Shown here: positions 50,601 through 59,992 of the stretch, piece after piece
Layout of the letters: each line of letters starts with the position of its first letter
How positions within the stretch are numbered: position 1 is the stretch's first letter
DNA from: Nymphaea colorata
Lineage: Eukaryota; Streptophyta; Magnoliopsida; Nymphaeales; Nymphaeaceae
DNA length: 64,000 nt
Direction of reading: 5' to 3'
NCBI RefSeq assembly: GCF_008831285.2
Contig: NC_045143.1
Location: 496,001-560,000, forward strand
Program-made: the position numbers and the translations under genes
Notes under the pieces: generated by a model
Databases searched by the model: none
Told to the model about the DNA's origin: nothing
Seen by the model: the letters and a program-made list of their open reading frames with translations, nothing else

Positions 50601-53600
50601 TTAGGATGAAAAGACGTTTATATTATCAATTTCCATGTCTTTCAATTAGCAACCATTTAACAAACTTTTTATGTTTTCCTTTTCTTTTTCCAAAATTTCC
50701 AATTTTTTCCTCAGATTTTTCCAAGAAAAATGAATTCCTATGAAGAAAAAGATCTCCTAGATATTTTCTTGAGAACAATATCGCTGCTCATCTTTGTCAA
50801 ACTAAAGTCACTAGCTTCCCCATAAAACTAATGTGGAAAGGCCTTCTTGTTGTCAAGTTGAATATTTCATGTTCCCATTACGTTCACTAATTTTAATTCT
50901 ATCTGCTCGAGACTCATTGAAGCATCAAAACTATAGTAGCTTAATTTGTACTCAAATTGCCCATTCATGTCATCCATGAGTTGGAAAGAGAAAAGGAAAG
51001 CCTAAATAGTTAAGCAAAAATCACAATTCAAACTTCCAAATGGAAAAAGAAAGATCTACCATGATAACTAAACATGATTGCATAACTATTTATACCTCTC
51101 CCGACATTGCTTTCCTATGCGACCTGGCAACGATTTGGCTATGACGGACCACTTTGCTGGCCCAAATTTTGCCACCAGTTTGACTATTATATCATCCTCC
51201 TGTGCAGTAAAAAACCCCAGGTTACATACTTGTTATATTCAAATTTCAGATGTGTCTGAACACAGAAAGACAGAGAACAACCTCCTTAGTCCATGGCCCC
51301 TTCACTAACTCAGGGTTAAGAACCTTCTGCCATCGATGAAGACATTGCACCTCCGTCCTATCTGTGAAAAACTCAGCTGCATTTAAGAAAAAAAAAATAA
51401 TGCCAAGGTTAACCTGTCACAGATCACGATAAACTATAGAGACAGGAACTTAGTTTCTTATGCCATAAGAACACTCTTCATACTTCGTCTTGTGTTCACA
51501 GACTTGCTTTACTCCTAAACAAAACTCCAGCTCAAGTCATATGCAAATGTCCTACATAAGTTGAAAATCCCTCATGTTCAAGGTAGGACAAAGCTTAAGG
51601 TTGAAGAACAAATCGCTATGAAGGTTGTTGAGGTCTTGACCCTATGTCTTAAGGATGATACGGAATTTTAGGAAGGGGAAAAGGCAAAAAATTGAGCATC
51701 GAATTCACTAAACCTACAAATGAGGAGACTTTTGAGATGCAGATAGGAAGATTGAAACATGTACAGACTACAGAAGCATTTGCATATTTCTGAAATATGT
51801 GCTCATAAGGACCCAGAAACACGCATGAAAGGGGAAAAAGAAGGCAAATTTTAATTAAATAAAGTGCACATAACAAAAACTAGAAAATAATCATATTAAA
51901 AAGGATATTGGTTACATTTGACATATGAGGTAATGATCGCAATGTATAAAGCGAGGAACATCAGCAACAACATTGACAAGTAAGAAGTAAAAATTTAAGG
52001 CATAACTGTGATCAAGGAAGAGATAAGAAACCTATTTTTTTCCAATTTTTCCCTTTGAAAGCTCTTACGGCATGGCGTAGTGTCTCGTCCTGTCGAATTC
52101 CACAAAAGGTAAGTAAATAGACACCATATGAATGATAACATTCATAATCCTGCTTGAAACCAAAGAAGGGCCAAGAATGCAATAAATGGAACATCTGCAT
52201 ACCACATTAAAAGAGGTAAAACACAATTATTCTTATTCAAGCAGACCTTCTGCTTGAGCCTTAAGCCAGTGACATTTTTTTTCTAGTTGACAGTTTAGCA
52301 ACTTTACAGGACAAGAGTTAGATGAAAGATGGAGAAAAAATTACAAAAATTTAAGCCATGGATTTTTATGGTGGGAAGACACTATAACTTACACAAAAAT
52401 GCAACACTATTGCCTAAGATTTTTGACCTTTTATAGGAATAATTAACAAGCAACAGTAATATTTTCCTACCTCTTGTGGTGTCCAACCACCCTTTGCCCT
52501 CCGTATTGGTCCACTCCTCCTAAATGAAAATTTAATGATCATCAATTGAACAATAGAACTACATAAAATAGCTAATATATTGCAACCACAAGTAAAAGGA
52601 AGAAAAACAATTGAAAAGATAATGGTTCACCATGAAATGAGGCATTACAAAGAAGCTAGAAGAAAAAATAAGGAAATCAGATACGAAGCAGTGAAGATAC
52701 CGAACTACAAGAAACAGAATTTGACACCTAAACAAATGTGAGGTCAATAAATGCTTATAGCTTTAACACAAAAGGGTTTTAATCCAAAATTAAATGACAT
52801 CATGTGTAATTTTTCAAAAAGCATTGAACATCAGACGTTTAGAAATCATATAGAGAAACCAAGCTCGTTAAACTTTTTAAGGGTTCATGAAATTTTCTTC
52901 TCCCATCCAGAAATTTTCAGCTGCTCATTGAAGACAAGAAAGTTGAAGTCTTCCCAGAATTTAAAAAGACCGGACTTCTTTGTCACATTGGATAAGGGGA
53001 AATGATCACACTAGAAAAATTTGAAACCTATTCGCCTTATCAACTATCTAACAGTCACTGGGGTGAATTATATGATGACTATGACCATCCCAACAACAAT
53101 AAAACAGAAACGGTAACATACAACAACTTCATTTTAGACATCTGATAAAATTCCTAAACCATTACAATAAGAAGAAATATTGGTTAAACTACCAGACCAC
53201 AAGAAGCAACACGACGCTCATATTTTGCAAAACCCAGGTTCCTTCCAAAATGCAAAAAAAAAAAAAAAACCCGTAAACAGAAACGGAAATACAAGATGGG
53301 TCGGAGGGGGGAATAATCAATTAACCAACAAGAAACTCAGAATAGCAGAGAAAACTAAAACGAGAATAAATTACGCGCTAATTCATATATCATACCCTAT
53401 TGATAACCTACAGATGCCGAGTGGACATATTCATTGCCTCCTAAAATCGGAGTGTCATCATGCTGTCAGAAAATGAAAATAAATTTGCCAGAACGTTTCA
53501 ATACTTACCAAAAGTCTTACGAACATTCGTAATATTTAGATAATCATTCACGCATTAATCACGATTATCTAACAGCAAGCAAACAGGGTATCTGGCCGCG

Positions 53601-54060
53601 TACCAGGAATATTTAAATACCACATAAACCCAAACCAGCTACAACAAGAAGCAATATCATCTAGCAAGCTCCCACCTAAGAACACTCGTACGACAACAAT
53701 CAAGGTCGGGAACATAATTTTCAGGCCAAAATATGATCATAAACCCTCACGCAGATAGCAACTAGCTTACATCAAAAACCTCTTGCCATTATGCGTCCAC
53801 CAAGCCATAAAATTAAACAGAAAAATGTAAATGATCACCATCATATTCAGCAAAAACGCCACCCCGCAAATGCCCAAACCAAAGCAATGAAGCGAAATTC
53901 AATACCGATGAGACGGAGATGCTGTCACGGGGCTCGGACAAAGTTCAGAATCAGAAGACGCTGAGAGCGCCACAGGCTGTTTGTTCTCCACGCACTCGAG
54001 TTCCTTCTCCAGCGCCGGGATCGCCCCTCCAGGGGCATCCACCATCACTCCAGACGCCAT
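45318..54060 (-). CDS. Three-repeat MYB transcription factor (MYB3R)
   Basis: Minus-strand exons: 54060-53906, 52519-52471, 52089-52032, 51376-51282, 51199-51096, 49152-49024 and 47124-45318. All GT-AG junctions keep phase, giving 798 residues. R1 has W64, W84 and W103 (GGWTPQEDETLRHAV); R2 has W116, W136 and W155 (KGPWTKEEDDIIVKL); R3 has W168, W187 and W206 (KKDAWTKEEELALIRAH). All nine MYB tryptophans are present. Three repeats define the plant MYB3R family, which binds AACGG-core (MSA) elements and controls G2/M genes as activators or repressors. The 602-codon last exon holds the regulatory tail, with a conserved-looking basic block SPPYLSQRKRRAIAKSVEE near the end. The length fits MYB3R1-type members. 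The start MASGVMVDAPGG was chosen over an in-frame upstream ATG (54432) whose extension is low-complexity leader. Activator or repressor type is not decided here. Confidence 0.95.
47585..47650. repeat. (CT)n(AT)n compound microsatellite in MYB3R intron 6
   Basis: A long CT run followed directly by a TA run, within the intron between exons 6 and 7. Confidence 0.85.
48529..48622. repeat. 47-bp tandem duplication in MYB3R intron 6
   Basis: Units 48529-48575 and 48576-48622 share CTAGGATTAACTTGG and CAGGGTGAACAG with about four mismatches. Confidence 0.8.
49472..49785. mobile_element. TATCG-rich MITE-like element, copy 2, with 8-bp target duplication
   Basis: The 314-bp element lies in MYB3R intron 5. 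Identical TAAATCAG flanks stand at 49464-49471 and 49786-49793, a perfect 8-bp target duplication. The ends are related in inverted orientation: TGTTGTA at the left and, on the other strand, GGCCAATGTTGTA at the right. The interior holds repeated TACGATAC/GTATCGTA strings and a T-rich centre and codes for nothing. It is related to 41767-42060. The 8-bp duplication points to a hAT-type mover, but the transposase is not present. Confidence 0.75.
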
Positions 54061-54299
54061 AGAAACGGTCGGCTTGCGAAGCAACAGAAGACCGTCAAGC
54101 TGCTTGCCGGAGAACCGATCTCGAACGCCAAAAGGGACAGTCGATTCAGATCTCTCCCATCCCAAAACCCAGAATCCCACCCCCACAAGAACAAGCAAAA
54201 AGCCACAGACCCTCACATAAAACCTCAACCGTAGAAACAGAAAGAGAACTGCCGGAGTTGGGATCTTGTGCGGGAAGGAAAATTGGCGGGAGAGATGGG

Positions 54300-54345
54300 A
54301 AACCCTAAGAGAGAGGGAAAGAGAGAGAGGGAAAGAGAAAGAGAG
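54300..54345 (-). promoter_or_regulatory. CT-rich leader tract of MYB3R
   Basis: The sense strand carries an almost pure pyrimidine stretch about 240-285 bases before the chosen ATG, typical of plant 5' leaders. It also explains the low-complexity serine/leucine runs of the rejected N-terminal extension. Confidence 0.5.
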
Positions 54346-54391
54346 GGCCGTTGCGGGTTTTATGAACGAGAGAGAAAAACGTCTATCGCTT

Positions 54392-54494
54392 AACGGCACC
54401 GTTAGGAGCCGTTTGGCTCGAGGCCTCGGCATCGAAGGAGAATATTAACGGCTAGTGACGGTCGCCGTCAGTGGGAAGTTTGAACCTCAAACGG
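54392..54494. promoter_or_regulatory. Cluster of AACGG (MSA-core-like) motifs at the MYB3R 5' end
   Basis: Five AACGG cores lie within about 100 bases: plus strand 54392-54396, 54447-54451 and 54490-54494; minus strand 54399-54403 and 54409-54413. The minus copy reading CCTAACGGTG matches the 5' part of the mitosis-specific activator consensus, and the copy TTAACGGCTA matches its 3' part. They lie 330-435 bases upstream of the ATG. MYB3R proteins bind this core, so self-regulation or cross-regulation is inferred. Confidence 0.55.
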
Positions 54495-54681
54495 CACTCT
54501 GTCGTGGCAACGCAAGGCAAAAGGCTGGAAGAAGCTCCAAGACTCGCAGGTCGTGCGTCCTAGCAGACTTCCCAGCCGATCCTGGCCGTCCATCCAGCTC
54601 ATTTTCCCCCCAACACTGACGGTAGAGATCGATCTTCATCTGCTGCACTTCCCCACTGCTCAAGGCGAATGAGGCTCGTTG

Positions 54682-54682
54682 A

Positions 54683-54737
<55 letters not shown>
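54682..54737. repeat. (CT)n(TA)n compound microsatellite
   Basis: CT dinucleotides are followed by a TA run, the same order as at 47585-47650. Confidence 0.85.
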
Positions 54738-54741
<4 letters not shown>

Positions 54742-55773
54742 CCACTTTCACGTTAAAAAATAAGTTATTTGTTTATTTTATATTTCATTTGTATTATTTG
54801 AGGAAAAGGAATTCTAGAAACCAAATTTTTCTCTTTTTTTTTTATTTTGAGTACTTCAAGGCCCTAACTGATTGCCTGCTTGAGCTTTTCGTATGGTTTG
54901 CCCCCAAACGCTTTTAACTACATAGATAACTTGTAAATGTTACATGGAGTCTAGCTTTTATTTAGAACAAAATTCAATTATAAACTTTACAAAACCACAT
55001 TGAAAATTCTGACACTTAATTTGGATTCAGATGTATTTGAAAGCAGAGGCCAAATAAATTTGAAGAAACGAACCCTACACTATGCACACACACATATATA
55101 TGTATATCTTCATTTGATTGCTAAATGTAAATTTTCTTGTTGAACCGGTGGGGCTAGTAACCTTGGTCTTGTTCATTATGTTATTGCCTCTCAAACTGCA
55201 GGTTTCAAGGTGCTAATGCTCTCTCTAACAAGGCCAAATGAAAATCGAGATTAGTTTTTAAGAATTAAATCAAAGTCCAATTTGATGAAGAATTGCTTAG
55301 TCATTGATGCGCCTTTGTCTCTAATAAACTAAAAATTAAAGGACCATACGCCAAGGAGTACTGACCGTGCCAAGAAAATTTGTCGACCACAGAAGGCATA
55401 ATGATTTCATGTCTTTAACAAAAGCGCCTTGTAGCTAGACAACCTTTAGCAGGAAGATGTAAGGCGAGAACAGCTCTGTCTCAGGAAGCTTCTTTGATTT
55501 ATTGCACTTGTAGCGAAGGAAGGGCAGTTGCCTTGATTCTTGCTGTTTAAAACTAAAATGAAGAAATGTTTGCTTGAGAAAAGTCCGCTCCCGTGCAGGC
55601 CGGTTTCTTTGGATATGTACGTTGGCACAAGTGGGGCTAATAGGCAGTCCGTCTCTGTTTTGAATAATATTGAGGTGTCAATTTTTTTTTGTGCCGCAAA
55701 AAGGAGACTACCAACACACCAATTGAAACTTGATAAGAGTGACACATCAAAGCACCGAAAGCAGTCCCTGTAC

Positions 55774-55944
55774 TCAGGAGCGGGGCCAAGATTTTTTTCG
55801 GAGGCAGGCCAAACAGTTCAACCTTTGGATCCAGGTGATGCCAAATTAATACATAACGCAACTAAAAATTTTCAGCAATTTTTTTTTTTCAATTCATTGG
55901 GGCCGGGCCATGGCCTAGGCAGGCCCCCCTCTCACTCTGTCCCT
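55774..55944. mobile_element. Small repeat element with 7-bp flanking direct repeats
   Basis: CCTGTAC occurs at 55767-55773 and 55945-55951, flanking a 171-bp segment that starts TCAGGAGCGGGGCC and ends CACTCTGTCCCT. Read from the other strand, the right end gives AGGGACAGAGT, the same string as the left end of the element at 9969-10157. Non-coding. The family assignment is tentative. Confidence 0.4.
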
Positions 55945-56623
55945 CCTGTACCCTAAGGAGAGTTAGGTAAGAGTTAAGATTAATATGATTCGTTTGTGAT
56001 CATGTATTTTTAATGTACTAAATCTATTAATCTATTTGAGCATCTTCCACGTGGACATCCAAGAAACTGGTGCTACATAATTTTTATTGTATTTCATGTA
56101 ACAGACCAGGAGCATTATATTCAAAGCACCAAAAAATCGTCAAATCAACTAAGTCATGCTTTTGTTACTAAATACTAACTAATGAGATCTCGTAAGGATC
56201 TAAAAATCAGTGATTTGAATTTTTTTGACTTACAAAACCAAGCGTGCTCATTGGAACTCATTGTTTGGGGATAGGTTCTTGATCATGAAAATTACTTCCA
56301 CAACGATGATGGAAAGCTTTACTAACTTCAGTTAAACAACTCAAGAAACATCTGGCTTTTGATGCATTTATCCTAACAAGATCTTCCCTGGAAGAAAGGT
56401 GACTACTGTCCACGATTATAAATAAGTGCCTCAGTAGTCCAGCCATAAAAATGCTGCAAACAATAAAATACAGTAACAGATTACAAAAGCTTTTATCCTA
56501 ATAAATAAACTTTTAGGGGAAGAAACGCAACACATCCACTTGTTAATCCCCTTCAAACAACCTCCACATGTTCTTCATCTTCCTCTCCACTCTCCATCAC
56601 GCTACTGAAGTCTGCAACCTTTT

Positions 56624-58509
56624 CTAAGCTGCGTAGACACAACTGCCATAACCTGTTTCAAAAAAAAAAAAAAAGAAGCAGAGGAAAATCAAGATTCGAA
56701 GAAAAAAGAGAGATCTGACGTCCACTTGAACGATCGGTTCCTCCATGGAATATAATCCCAGCTGGGTTAGCCAACTAGAAAGTGAAAAAAGGTTCAGAGT
56801 TACAAGTTTCAATAGCTTATGGTCTGAGTCAAGCTGAGAAACGGCAGCAAGCGCTGTAAATAAACGGGCACTTACTGGGGTCGGCGTTGGTGATGAGCCC
56901 GGTATGGGCAAAGTCACAGTTGTAGTCATGGCGGCCCGATCGCTGGAAGTAGGCGTTCATGGCATAAGTCGCATGGGACCGGACGGACACCGGCTGGAAA
57001 CAGGCACCCCCTGGTTGGATGGGGGTGCAATCCACGCCTGAGCTGCAGACGTAATTGATGTTGGCCTGAAGAGAATTCTCATCTGCATTCTGCACGGGCA
57101 CACACCACTTCTTCCCTGTGGCAGGCGCCGGCAGCGCAGGTGTCCGATCTCCAGCCTGCAATAACAAATACAAAATGTCCAAGTGTAAAGTAACAAGAAG
57201 AAACAAAGATGGCACCACTTTTTTTATAATAATGGTTGATGCTCTTGAAAAATCTGTCAAGACACATTCTGATCGATCATGTTCTACAAAGCAAGGAGAA
57301 CTGCATTTTTCTCATTCCGATGGCTTTTCGCTCTGTGAGAATAAACTTTTTTCTCAAAAGGAGCAAAACAGAGTTTTCCTTAGTATTCAAATAGTAAGAA
57401 AGAAAAAGTAAACGGAAAGGGTTTCGGGATTTGAAGGGGAGTCTTTTGCCAACCTGGCCAACCATGATTCCGGCGTCGTAAACAGGGGTGAAGTCCGGCC
57501 GGAAGAGGCCGAAGTTGCGCTCGGCGGTGGGTCCAGGCTTCAGGTTCTCGTTGAAGAGCGCGAATAAGAAAGTCTCGAACCGCCGGCCGGGCATCAACGG
57601 CGTGCCGACGCCGGAGGTCACGTGGTGAATGAGGTTTCGGTTGTATGTTTGCGCTGCTCTGACGCTCACCCCAGCCTGACCCGGCTCCGCCTGCGTCGGC
57701 CACCCCGTCTCCCCCACCACTATCTCCACGTCCCCGTACCCCAACCTCTTCATCGCCGAGTAGACCGCGTCCAGCTGCCCGTCGAACATGTTCCTGTAGA
57801 CGTGCCCTGTGAACGCATCCCTGATTCCGGCATTCCGCCTGAACAGCGCGTAGTTCAGCGTCGTCGGGTTGTAGCCGAAGTATGGGTAGGGATTCACCGT
57901 GAACGGCGAACGGGTGGAGCGGAGGAACTCGAGCATCGGGGCGAAGACGGCCCTGTCGTAGCCCCGTCGGAACCGGCCGGCGGAGGGAGGCTCCGACACG
58001 GAGAGGATGCCCAGGGAGTGGGGGCTCGAGACCTGGATCTGACCGAGCCGGACTGATGAGAGCGCGGCGTGGAGGGAGCGCATGGCGGGAACGAGGTTGG
58101 CGATTAGGACCTTGTCGTTGCTGGCCAGGATCTCGTTGCCGACGGAGATGCGGTTGATGTTGGTGGCGGGAACGAAGGGTGAGACGTGTTCGGCGACCCA
58201 CTGGGCGGCGTAGCTGGGGTTAGTGAGGGGGATGATCTGATCGTTGGCGACGGAGATGGTGACCGCGATGCCGGTGCCGGCGAATGCGCGGATGATGGCG
58301 GGGTCGGAACCGAAGAGCTTCACGCGGTCGATGGTGGTGCGCGTCCGGAGGAATTGGGCTACCTGGGCAGGAGGCGGAAGGTTGTCCCCGAGGGTGCCAT
58401 AGTTCACCCCGATGTGAGCTGCTGCAGAGGTGGCGGTGGCGATTAGGAAGAGGAGGAGGAAGCGCACCGCTCCGGTGGCCGTTGGTGCTGGTGGCGATTC
58501 TCGGGCCAT
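56624..58509 (-). CDS. Glucan endo-1,3-beta-glucosidase (GH17) with X8/CBM43 domain
   Basis: Minus-strand exons 58509-57454, 57155-56876 and 56652-56624 give 454 residues. A hydrophobic signal peptide (about 1-31) precedes the GH17 barrel, which starts [15 protein letters not shown]. The acid/base glutamate lies in ISVGNEI (E126) and the nucleophile in VVGETGWPT (E267). [14 protein letters not shown] and [13 protein letters not shown] complete the family landmarks. Exons 2-3 encode the Cys-rich X8 module (from KKWCVPV, about 367, to YGSCVYAA), which binds beta-1,3-glucan. The enzyme cuts callose-type beta-1,3-glucan in the wall and apoplast; relatives act at plasmodesmata and in pollen. The protein ends right after the X8 domain with no hydrophobic tail, so a GPI anchor is not expected. 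Exon 1 is strikingly GC-rich. The last exon has only 9 codons including the stop. Confidence 0.95.
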
Positions 58510-58581
58510 GGCGGGTGGCGGCAGAAAGGTGGTGGCGGAGAGAAACGTCTACTTCGCGATCCCGTTACGTGGTGGAGCGTT

Positions 58582-58591
58582 CCTTTTATGG
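58582..58591 (-). promoter_or_regulatory. TATA-like / CArG-type motif upstream of GH17
   Basis: The sense strand reads CCATAAAAGG about 75 bases before the ATG. ATAAAA can serve as a TATA box, and the ten bases also match the CArG consensus of MADS-box factors. Motif match only. Confidence 0.35.
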
Positions 58592-58691
58592 CCTCATGCA
58601 AAGAGAGAGAGGGATTTTGATGGAGCGGATTAATTGTAGGGTGGAGTTTGAAAATTCTTCATTGAACGTGGGGGAGCCGATCAGCTGACTC

Positions 58692-59992
58692 CGCAAACAC
58701 GTTTTCTTCGGTGCTTTGACTTAAATAGCAAGGGACCCACAGTGGCATTCCAACTGGATCGGGTTCTAACGACGGCTTCATCTATGAATGTTCTACATTT
58801 CGATGCTTAAATTATTTTTTTTTTTATCTCTTTAGCTGTTCTCAATGTGCCTTTTTAATAGTTTCACTCACTCAAGTTGCGTTTGATTGCTCAAGAGAAT
58901 CTCAAATCTCTTATGTACAGATGGATTTCAGATCCACACTTTAATATAAAAGATTATGGATTTGAAATAGAAGGGGAAAAGTCACAGTGGCTACTTAAGA
59001 CATGGAAACTTACCCAAAAATTATAATCAGATCTCAACTCTGGATTCAGATCTGTGGGTTGCATGTCACTTTTGTTAGTACAGAGTAGGATCAGCACTTG
59101 AAACTGAGTCTAGCTTGCATCTGGGTCAAAATAGAACCCCTAAGGCGTTTTCAAGCCTTCTGTTTTTCCGATCCAATCGTATGACATATGCTTCTGTTGG
59201 AGGAGCCATTTCTCCTCATACATGGGGCTGGATGCGCCGTTTCAAACAGGCGCATCTCCAAGAGAGTTGCTACGATCATGCAGCGCACGCATCTCCCTCA
59301 GAAAAGAGCAAACAGTAAATTCGAACGCATCTATATCACACCAAGAAAAGAACACGCACCGATCGACCAGTGACACGCCTTTTAGCTCCTTCTCACTCGT
59401 ATTATGACCCCGATGAAGAAAAAACACAGCTCTTGCGTCGCTGCTTCCAGACAATTTCCACACGTCGACCAAACCTTCAGGCCCCAGACTCCAGTGGCTC
59501 CCCCATACCGTGAAAGTGAAGCGTCGCCGGAAAGCCACACACCACATTTATCTCAACGAAATCCACCCCGTATGGCCCAATCAAATACAAAAAAGAAAAT
59601 CACAGCACCCCTCTGCCCCCCAAAAAAAGCAAACAAATTAGAGATGCACATCTTCCAACTTCGCACCAGGGCAAGCAGAATCATCACCAACCCACACAAA
59701 CGAACTCTTCAAAAAGGGAAGGCACGATTAGCCTTAAAAACACATTCGGAAGATCCTCCACCAACAAATTAGTATAACAATACCAATGGCAACAAAATCG
59801 GCATTCTTCATTTTTGTAAATAGAGTAATTGAAACCTATGGAAAATAAAGATGACGACATAATAACCAGAAAAAAAAATTAACAATGGCAAAGTGTTCAT
59901 AGAATCTTCCCCTGGACAAAATAAACCAAAACCAGGAGACACACGAACAGAATTACATCAAAGACGGCCACCGCCTAAAGTTGAACAGCCGT
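58692..59992. other. Intergenic region between the GH17 5' end and the HSC70 3' end
   Basis: It includes the GH17 promoter and, towards 59992, the HSC70 3' untranslated region. The short frames here, including 59404-59772, have no recognisable family and no splice context. No repeats with clear borders were seen. Confidence 0.5.

Larger units (their letters stand above)
54433..56623. other. Intergenic region between the MYB3R 5' end and the GH17 3' end
   Basis: It includes the MYB3R promoter, a (CT)n(TA)n microsatellite at about 54682-54737, AT-rich DNA and a small repeat element at 55774-55944. The open frames at 55446-55956 and 56258-56446 show no family features. The part nearest 56623 is the GH17 3' untranslated region. 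Confidence 0.55.

Noticed and set aside
5002-54737. CRISPR-like or satellite array
   Set aside because: The periodic sequences seen are dinucleotide microsatellites and two- to four-copy duplications. There are no regularly spaced identical repeats with unique spacers.
57622-58056. 144-residue plus-strand frame opposite GH17
   Set aside because: Antisense shadow of a GC-rich exon with no signal of its own.
57380-58201. 273-residue frame on the minus strand overlapping GH17 exon 1
   Set aside because: A shifted frame of the GH17 gene, rich in Arg and Pro, as expected from GC-rich codons read out of frame.
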